Assembly (NCBI GenBank): GCA_947574085.1 | Contig: CANPIH010000007.1 | Span: forward strand, 1 to 33,135 | Source: an uncultured Mycoplasmatota bacterium | GTDB taxonomy: Bacteria > Bacillota_I > Bacilli_A > RF39 > UBA660 | Direction of reading: 5' to 3' | Length of the DNA stretch: 33,135 bases | Shown here: positions 26,775-33,135 of the stretch, in pieces | Layout: every line of letters begins with the position of its first letter | Numbering within the stretch: position 1 is the first letter of the stretch | Translations under genes and position numbers: made by a program | The notes under the pieces: generated by a model | What the model was told of the DNA's origin: nothing | The model's input: the letters and a program-made list of their open reading frames with translations, nothing else | The model's database searches: none

Positions 26775-27238
26775 AAAAGAAAAATTGGTCTCTTCTTTTT
26801 GTGATTCTGTTTATGATTTTTATTTTTTGTTTTTCCAATCAAAATGCTAAAAAAAGTCAAAACCTAAGTGATGCAGTTGCAATAAAAGCATTCGATATAA
26901 AAGCAAATATTACAAATCAAGCCAATACAGAAGAGGAAAGAGAAATTTTTATTAGAGAAACACGATTAATCATTCGCAAAAGTGCTCACTTTATTATATA
27001 TTTCTTTTTAGGAATCTTATGTTTTATAGCTTTAAAAAATTATAACGTTTCTCATCCAATAGTGTATACAATAATTATTTGCTTTTTATACGCTTGTTCC
27101 GATGAACTTCATCAATTGTTTGTTAATGAAAGAACAGCAAAATTCATGGACGTTTTGATTGATACTTGTGGATCAGGTGTTGGAATCGTAATAGCCAATT
27201 TATTAACCAAAACAAGATTTTTTAGACATATTTTATAA
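26771..27238 (+). CDS. VanZ-like family protein
   Basis: IFCFSNQNAKKSQNLSD; RKSAHFIIYFFLGILCF; YACSDELHQLFVNERTAKFMDVLIDTCGSGVGI. Confidence 0.92.
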   Translation: MKKKNWSLLFVILFMIFIFCFSNQNAKKSQNLSDAVAIKAFDIKANITNQANTEEEREIFIRETRLIIRKSAHFIIYFFLGILCFIALKNYNVSHPIVYTIIICFLYACSDELHQLFVNERTAKFMDVLIDTCGSGVGIVIANLLTKTRFFRHIL

Positions 27239-27270
27239 GTGAAGACAACTGTCAAAATCTTTAAATATAG

Positions 27271-27304
27271 AACTCGTTTCTTTGAGTAAGAAATGAGTTT
27301 TTTT
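27271..27304 (+). terminator. Intrinsic terminator after the VanZ-family gene
   Basis: AACTCGTTTCTT-TGAGT-AAGAAATGAGTT followed by T run. Confidence 0.85.
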
Positions 27305-27373
27305 AATTTTTGCTTCCTCTTGGTTGTAAACTTTAATTCTCTAGAATTACTCCTATGCAAAAAAAATAATTAA

Positions 27374-27382
27374 TGATATAAT
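27374..27382 (+). promoter_or_regulatory. Extended -10 promoter of the CpsC/D/B module
   Basis: TGA-TATAAT. Confidence 0.6.
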
Positions 27383-27407
27383 TAAAAATAGAATAAGGAG
27401 TGCGGTT

Positions 27408-28103
27408 ATGGAAGAAATTGATTTTAGAGATTTATTTTCTTATTTTCTTTCCAAAAGTGTACAATTTTTTGCAATTGTTGCTTTTGTAGTAACATTAGGT
27501 TGTCTGTATTCTATATTTTTACAACAACCAAAATATACATCAAAAACAAGTATTATTTTAACGGGCTTTAGTACAGGCGAAACTTCTAGTATTACGCAAA
27601 CGGATTTATCAATTAATTCAAAATTGGTAAGCACTTATCAAGAAATTGTGAAAAGTAGAAGAGTTTTAAACCAAGTGATAGAAAATTTAAAATTAGAATA
27701 CGATGCAAAAACTTTGGCGAAAAAAATCAATGTAGGCTCTATTAAAGATACCGAAATCATTTCTATTTCTGTTACAGATTTGGAAGCGAAGCGAGCTTAT
27801 TTAATCGCCAATGAAGTTGCAGATGTATTTAGCAAAGAAGCCAAAGAATTATACAATTTGTCGAATGTTTCTGTATTAGATATTGCTGAGATTGAAGATT
27901 TTCCATCCAATTATAATATTACCAAACAAGTGGTTATTTATATAGGTGTTGGAATATTTATAGCTTTCTTTCTTCTTTTTGTATTTTATTATTTTGATAC
28001 TACCATTAAAAGTGTTTCAGATGTGGAAAGAAAATTTGAATTAACAATTTTAGGATCTGTTCCAGATTATTTTAAAAAGAAAAAAGGGGGAAAAAGAAAA
28101 TGA
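27408..28103 (+). CDS. Wzz/CpsC-like chain-length/BY-kinase modulator
   Basis: Two TMs flanking ectodomain; QQPKYTSKTSIIL; NVSVLDIAEIEDFPSNYN. Confidence 0.88.
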   Translation: MEEIDFRDLFSYFLSKSVQFFAIVAFVVTLGCLYSIFLQQPKYTSKTSIILTGFSTGETSSITQTDLSINSKLVSTYQEIVKSRRVLNQVIENLKLEYDAKTLAKKINVGSIKDTEIISISVTDLEAKRAYLIANEVADVFSKEAKELYNLSNVSVLDIAEIEDFPSNYNITKQVVIYIGVGIFIAFFLLFVFYYFDTTIKSVSDVERKFELTILGSVPDYFKKKKGGKRK

Positions 28104-28768
28104 AAGATGAAATTATTGTAGATAAAAATCCCAAAAGTAGTGTAGCAGAAGCTATCCGTATTATAAGAACTAATTTAGAGTTTTCAGGAGTAGATAAAAA
28201 AGTACATTCTATTCTTATTACTTCTTCCATACCCGGAGAAGGAAAGAGCTTTATAAGTACAAATTTAGCAACTGCTTTTGCTCAAAATGGAAGTAAAGTT
28301 TTATTAATGGATTGCGATATGCGTAAAGGTAGGTTGCATAAAATTTTTAATATAGAAAATGATTTAGGACTTTCAAATTTATTATTAGAAAATGTAGAAG
28401 TGCGATTTAATAATTATATTAGAAGAACACGAATAGAAAATCTTTATTTATTGCCAAAAGGAGTTGTACCTCCTAATCCTAGTGAATTATTAAACTCTCC
28501 AAAAACGAAAGTATTGTTGCGTACTTTAAGTGATAAATTTGATTATATTATTTTAGATGGCACGCCAGTAAATGGTCTTACGGATTCGCTTATTTTAACA
28601 AAGTATGTGGATAAAACGGTTATAGTAACTTCTATTAATCAAACCAAAACAAGTGAACTTGAATTTACAAAAAAAAGTTTAATTAGTGTAGGAGCCGATA
28701 TTGCAGGAGTTATTGTAAATAAAACCAATGACATTCATGGTAGCTATTATGGAAATTATTACGAGTAG
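28100..28768 (+). CDS. CpsD-like tyrosine autokinase (BY-kinase)
   Basis: EAIRIIRTNLEFS; Walker A SSIPGEGKSFISTNLA; Walker A' LLMDCDMRKG; DYIILDGTPV; C-terminal Tyr cluster SYYGNYYE. Confidence 0.94.
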   Translation: MKDEIIVDKNPKSSVAEAIRIIRTNLEFSGVDKKVHSILITSSIPGEGKSFISTNLATAFAQNGSKVLLMDCDMRKGRLHKIFNIENDLGLSNLLLENVEVRFNNYIRRTRIENLYLLPKGVVPPNPSELLNSPKTKVLLRTLSDKFDYIILDGTPVNGLTDSLILTKYVDKTVIVTSINQTKTSELEFTKKSLISVGADIAGVIVNKTNDIHGSYYGNYYE

Positions 28769-28776
28769 GATTTTAA

Positions 28777-29520
28777 ATGATTGATATCCATTCACATGTA
28801 ATCAATGAAATTGATGATGGTGCGAGAAGCATTGAGGAAAGCATTACCATTTTAAAAAAAATGAGTGAAATTGGATTTACACACATTATAGCCACTCCAC
28901 ATTATATTTCTGGAAGCGATTATACCTGTAATAATTATGAAAAATACTATCGATTAATAAAACTAAATGAAAGAATGAAACAACAAAATTTTCCATTACA
29001 TTTGTATTTAGGTAATGAAAATTTTATAGAACCTTATTTATTAAGTTTGTTAAAGAAAAATGAAATCACGACACTTAATGGCAGTCATTATTTGTTAGTT
29101 GAATTTCCCGTTGCAAGACCAATGAATGATTTGAAAGAAATCTTATTTTTTATAAGAAGTAAGGGATATATTCCAATAATAGCTCACCCTGAAAGGTACT
29201 CTTATTTTCAAGAAAATCCACTTCAACTTCTTGATTATTTAAAAATGGGATGTTTATTTCAAGGAAATTTTTCCAATATTGTGGAAAAATATGGTACAAA
29301 GGCAAAAAAATTATTTATCTATATGTTAAAAAACAACCAGTATCATTTTTTAGCTAGTGATGTACATCACGATAATGATATTCTATTCGAAGAAATGAAA
29401 AAAATAAAAAAATCTATTTTAAAAATAATATCTGAAGAACATTTTTATGAATTGACCTATGAAAATCCATTAAAAGTTTTAAAAGATGAGCATATAAAAG
29501 TAAGAATAGGGGAAGACTAA
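28777..29520 (+). CDS. CpsB/Wzh-like PHP-type tyrosine-protein phosphatase
   Basis: MIDIHSHVINEIDDGARSIEESITIL; HIIATPHY; PIIAHPERY; FLASDVHH. Confidence 0.94.
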   Translation: MIDIHSHVINEIDDGARSIEESITILKKMSEIGFTHIIATPHYISGSDYTCNNYEKYYRLIKLNERMKQQNFPLHLYLGNENFIEPYLLSLLKKNEITTLNGSHYLLVEFPVARPMNDLKEILFFIRSKGYIPIIAHPERYSYFQENPLQLLDYLKMGCLFQGNFSNIVEKYGTKAKKLFIYMLKNNQYHFLASDVHHDNDILFEEMKKIKKSILKIISEEHFYELTYENPLKVLKDEHIKVRIGED

Positions 29521-29546
29521 GAATACTCATGTAGTAAGGTGGTTTT

Positions 29547-29660
29547 ATGAAGTGGATATTTTTTCTTCTATTTATTTTATTGATTTTAATCATTTACTCT
29601 TCTTGTAAAGTGTCAAGTACCATTTCAAATCTTGAAGAAAAAAATAATTATAAGAAATAA
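29547..29660 (+). CDS. Small single-TM protein (MKWIFFLLFILLILIIYSSCKVSSTISNLEEKNNYKK)
   Basis: 37 aa, ATG preceded by AAGGTGG; below the ORF-track length cutoff. Confidence 0.5.
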   Translation: MKWIFFLLFILLILIIYSSCKVSSTISNLEEKNNYKK

Positions 29661-29728
29661 AAGAATTTATTAATTAAAAAAACATAAATAGTTCCAATTA
29701 GAATACATTTATATAAAGGAGCAAGTTT

Positions 29729-31636
29729 ATGTTTTTTAATAATATTCACATTCGTCTGCGAGTAGTCTTTTTGGTAGTATGTATTTTATTATGTGCTGTC
29801 ATTTTTAGAGTATTTTATATTCAAGTATTTAAGTACAATAAACTCTCTAATCTGGCAGAGTCTTTATGGAGTAGAGAACTACCTATTACAGCAGATCGTG
29901 GTGAAATTAGAGATCGTAATGGAAAGGTCTTAGCAACCAATATTACAACTACTTCTTTAGTTGTCATTCCCAATCAAATAAAAAATAAAGAAGAAGTAGC
30001 TGAAAAACTTGCTAAAATACTCAATGTAACTTACGATGAGATGTATCGACATATAAGTAAAAAAACATCGATTGAAAGAATACATCCAGAAGGAAGACAA
30101 TTGTCATATGAAACCGCAGAGGAAATTAATAATTTAGGATACGATGGAGTTTATTTAGTAAAAGAGAGTAAAAGATATTATCCATATAATAATGTTTTAT
30201 CTCATGTACTTGGTTATGTGGGAATTGACAATCAAGGGTTATCTGGAATTGAACTAAACTATGATGATTATTTGACTGGTGAGAATGGAGCAATTAAATA
30301 TTTTTCTGATGGAAAAGGAAATCGTTTAGAATTAACAGAAATTTACGAAGAACCACAAAATGGAATTAATATTGACTTGACAATTGATATTGATTTACAA
30401 CTTTCTATTGAAAATGAATTAGATAATGTAATAGAAAAGTATCATCCAGAACAAGCTTTGATAATGGCTATGAATCCAAAAACAGGCGAAATTTTGGCTA
30501 TGGCAAGTCGTCCAAATTTTAATCCCAATAATTATCAAACTTCCTCTGTAGAAGTCATTAATCGTAATTTACCAATATGGATGACGTATGAACCAGGTTC
30601 TACATTTAAAGTTATAACTTTAGCGGCATCTTTAGAAGAACAAACGATTAACCTTTTCAATGATAATTATTATGATGGTGGCTCTATTACAGTTGAAGGG
30701 GCTAGAATAAAGTGTTGGAAAGCTGGCGGTCATGGAGCAGAAACGATGTTGCAAGTTGTTGAGAATTCTTGTAACCCAGGGTTTGTGGTTATGGGGCAGA
30801 AACTTGGTGCAGAACGACTTTTAAATTATATTAAAAGTTTTGGATTTGGTGCCAAAACCGGAATTGATTTAAATGGAGAAGCGAATGGAATATTATTTTC
30901 TTTAGATAAAATGGGACCTGTAGAGTTAGCAACTACTAGTTTTGGGCAAGGAATTAGTGTGACACCTATACAACAAGTAAGAGCGGTATCGGCGGCTGTA
31001 AATGGTGGAATTTTGCATACTCCCTATATTGTATCTAAAATGACAGAACCTGAAACCAATAGTGTTATAAAGCTCTTTTCGCCAGATGAAGGTAAAAGAG
31101 TGATTAGTGAAGATACGAGTAAATTGGTAAGATACGCTTTAGAAAGCGTGGTAGCAAATGGATCAGGAAAAAATGCTTATATTGAAAATTATCGCATTGG
31201 AGGTAAAACAGGAACTGCACAAAAAGTCAACAACGGTGTTTATATGGTTGGAAATTATATAGTTTCGTTTATGGGTTTTATGCCTACAGATGATCCAGAA
31301 ATTGTTGTATATGTGGCTATAGATAATCCAAAAGGGGTTACTCAATATGGAGGAGTTGTATCTGCTCCTATTGCAAAAAATGTTTTTAAAACCGCTATTG
31401 AACTTTATGGATTCGAAAAGACACAAGAAGGTATGCCAAGAGAATACACATGGTTAGATAAAAAATATACAATGCTTCCAGACGTAGTAGGTATGTCTTT
31501 AGATTCAGCCAAAAAAACTTTAAAAGGGTTTCAAGTAATTACCTCTGGTAATGGAGAAAAAGTAATCTATCAAAGTCCAGAAGGAAATTATTATGCAGAA
31601 GAAGGAAGTAAGATATCTTTAATGTTGTCTAACTGA
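29729..31636 (+). CDS. SpoVD-like class B penicillin-binding protein with PASTA domain
   Basis: ITADRGEIRDRNGKVLATN; STFK; SCN; KTGTAQK; C-terminal MLPDVVGMSLDSAKKTLKGF PASTA. Confidence 0.93.
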   Translation: MFFNNIHIRLRVVFLVVCILLCAVIFRVFYIQVFKYNKLSNLAESLWSRELPITADRGEIRDRNGKVLATNITTTSLVVIPNQIKNKEEVAEKLAKILNVTYDEMYRHISKKTSIERIHPEGRQLSYETAEEINNLGYDGVYLVKESKRYYPYNNVLSHVLGYVGIDNQGLSGIELNYDDYLTGENGAIKYFSDGKGNRLELTEIYEEPQNGINIDLTIDIDLQLSIENELDNVIEKYHPEQALIMAMNPKTGEILAMASRPNFNPNNYQTSSVEVINRNLPIWMTYEPGSTFKVITLAASLEEQTINLFNDNYYDGGSITVEGARIKCWKAGGHGAETMLQVVENSCNPGFVVMGQKLGAERLLNYIKSFGFGAKTGIDLNGEANGILFSLDKMGPVELATTSFGQGISVTPIQQVRAVSAAVNGGILHTPYIVSKMTEPETNSVIKLFSPDEGKRVISEDTSKLVRYALESVVANGSGKNAYIENYRIGGKTGTAQKVNNGVYMVGNYIVSFMGFMPTDDPEIVVYVAIDNPKGVTQYGGVVSAPIAKNVFKTAIELYGFEKTQEGMPREYTWLDKKYTMLPDVVGMSLDSAKKTLKGFQVITSGNGEKVIYQSPEGNYYAEEGSKISLMLSN

Positions 31637-31705
31637 TGTCAATTTTAAGAGGAAAGAACAAATTTTATTAAAAGTATTGTATAATTTGATTACGAGGTGA
31701 TAAGA

Positions 31706-32698
31706 ATGTTGATTTTAGCAAAAGCTGCAATGTCTATTATGTTAGGCTTTGTCCTATCTATGTTATTTGGTTTCTTTTTTGTAAAGTTTGCTCGTAAAAA
31801 GAAAATGGGTCAAAATGTAAGTTTAACAATTGGAGAAAGGCATCTAAAGAAAAATGGAACACCAACAATGGGAGGATTTATATTCATTGTTCCTGTTTTA
31901 ATTTCCTTACTTTTACTTTATATTCGAGGAAGCATTTCTTTAAGTCATAATTTATGGATACTTATCTTTGTTTTTGTTGCTTATGCTATGTTAGGTTTTG
32001 CCGATGATTTCTTGAAAATGAAATTTAAAAATAATAAAGGAATTAGTATTACAACAAAATTTTTAATTCAAATGGGAATTGCTTTAACATTCTTTTATAT
32101 ATTTATGAAAAATGGAGGAGAACCAGTTTTATGGATAACTTCTATTGGCATAAGTATAGATATGGGTTGGTTATTTGGAATTTTTATTTTGTTTGTTTTA
32201 GTAGGAACTTCCAATGCTGTCAATATTACTGATGGACTGGATGGTCTTGCAGGTGGATTATCAGCTATAGCTTTTTTAGCTTTTGGTATTATTTCTTGGA
32301 ATACTGGATGGATGCAAGGTTATGAAGAAGTTGCTATATTTTGCTTTCTCTTAGTTGGAAGTTTATTAGGTTTTCTACTTTATAACTCTCATCCAGCTAA
32401 AATTTTTATGGGAGATTTAGGAAGTCTTTCGCTTGGAGGGGTCCTTGCAACTGTAGCAATTATTACTAGACATGAGTTATCGTTAGTTTTAGTCGGTGGA
32501 GTATTTGTTGTAGAAACAATATCTAGTTTTGTTCAAATTATTGCTATAACAAAATTCCATAAAAAAATTTTTAAAATGGCTCCTTTACATCATCATTTTG
32601 AGCAATTAGGGTGGGCTGAAACTGATATTGTAAAACTATTTTGGGTAATTGGTTTTTTACTTGCAATGGCTGCCATTACCTATGGCGTATGGATATAA
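31706..32698 (+). CDS. mraY: Phospho-N-acetylmuramoyl-pentapeptide-transferase MraY
   Basis: GTPTMGGFIFIVPV; FADDFLKMKFKNNKGIS; NAVNITDGLDGLAGGLSAIAF; GDLGSLSLGG; APLHHHFEQLGWAE. ATG 31706 after GAGGTG preferred over 31697. Confidence 0.97.
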   Translation: MLILAKAAMSIMLGFVLSMLFGFFFVKFARKKKMGQNVSLTIGERHLKKNGTPTMGGFIFIVPVLISLLLLYIRGSISLSHNLWILIFVFVAYAMLGFADDFLKMKFKNNKGISITTKFLIQMGIALTFFYIFMKNGGEPVLWITSIGISIDMGWLFGIFILFVLVGTSNAVNITDGLDGLAGGLSAIAFLAFGIISWNTGWMQGYEEVAIFCFLLVGSLLGFLLYNSHPAKIFMGDLGSLSLGGVLATVAIITRHELSLVLVGGVFVVETISSFVQIIAITKFHKKIFKMAPLHHHFEQLGWAETDIVKLFWVIGFLLAMAAITYGVWI

Positions 32699-32716
32699 AA
32701 ATATATCTTTTTTTTT
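32692..32716 (+). terminator. Terminator overlapping the mraY stop
   Basis: GATATA-AAAA-TATATC followed by T9. Confidence 0.7.
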
Positions 32717-32986
32717 GAGGCAATATATTCCTTTGTTTTTTTCTTATGTTCTATACATTGGATTAGCAAAAAAAAATAGAAAAATAAGCAAATTAGTATA
32801 AAAGGATTATTCAGCAAATACTTTTCTTGTTAAAAATATTTTATTTTTTACTATGTTTTTTCTTATTATAAATAAGAATAGAATAAATTTGACCTTTTGT
32901 AAAAAGCTTCTATACTAGTCTTAAAAGATAGTTAGAGTACAGGAATATATAGAATAACTTAAGCACTTATATTTGTTTCGATATTC

Positions 32987-33082
32987 TTACTTCTTTCTAC
33001 TAACATTCAGAATAATTCCAATACTTGCCATACTAACTAAAAGTGAGGAACCTCCGTAACTCAAAAAGGGAAGAGTTACTCC
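32987..33082 (-). pseudogene. 3' fragment of an ftsW/rodA-type SEDS gene
   Basis: Minus-strand translation GVTLPFLSYGGSSLLVSMASIGIILNVSRKK*, a clear FtsW C-terminus; directly upstream in the same frame is a stop (33083-33085) and no recognisable SEDS sequence in any minus frame to the window edge. Confidence 0.75.
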
Positions 33083-33135
33083 CTATGTCTTGCACTCGTA
33101 ACTGTTTTTTGATAGGTAACACTTACAAAGTAACT

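Noticed and set aside
32860-32878. Inverted repeat TTCTTATT-ATA-AATAAGAA in the region after mraY
   Set aside because: No T run on the correct side for either strand; short A/T-rich palindromes are expected by chance in this composition.
1-33135. CRISPR array, tRNA or rRNA genes
   Set aside because: No regularly spaced direct repeats with unique spacers, no cloverleaf-like sequences and no rRNA-like stretches noticed; no dedicated tool was run.

Overview
Low-GC Bacillota (Bacilli-like) chromosomal window, almost entirely + strand. In order it holds: (1) two tiny Cys-rich single-TM proteins; (2) the conserved ireB-ruvX-DUF1292-mltG-trmR-U32-U32-greA block (syntenic with B. subtilis yrzL-yrrK-yrzB-yrrL-yrrM-yrrN-yrrO-greA), then tig; (3) a three-gene surface cassette (SipW/TasA-type protein, membrane-anchored protein, secreted protein with tail-fibre-like repeats); (4) the start of the division/cell wall cluster, mraZ-rsmH-ftsL-pbpB-like; (5) a tandem duplication across the 3' end of that PBP gene and the 5' third of a 786-aa coiled-coil membrane protein gene, leaving a short truncated paralog; (6) a polysaccharide locus containing a class D-like sortase, its probable substrate and a VanZ-family gene, ending in a CpsC/CpsD/CpsB-type module; (7) dcw resumes with a SpoVD-like PASTA PBP and mraY; (8) a degenerate 3' fragment of an ftsW/rodA gene on the minus strand at the right edge. 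No tRNA, rRNA, CRISPR array, transposase or phage structural module was recognised. The strongest leads are the duplication with an identical core and decayed flanks, the uncharacterised 786-aa protein with its DUF1292 partner, the polysaccharide locus sitting between two PBP genes that are usually neighbours, the sortase/substrate pair with a 12-bp hairpin between them, and the surface cassette. All family calls are by eye; no database search was run.
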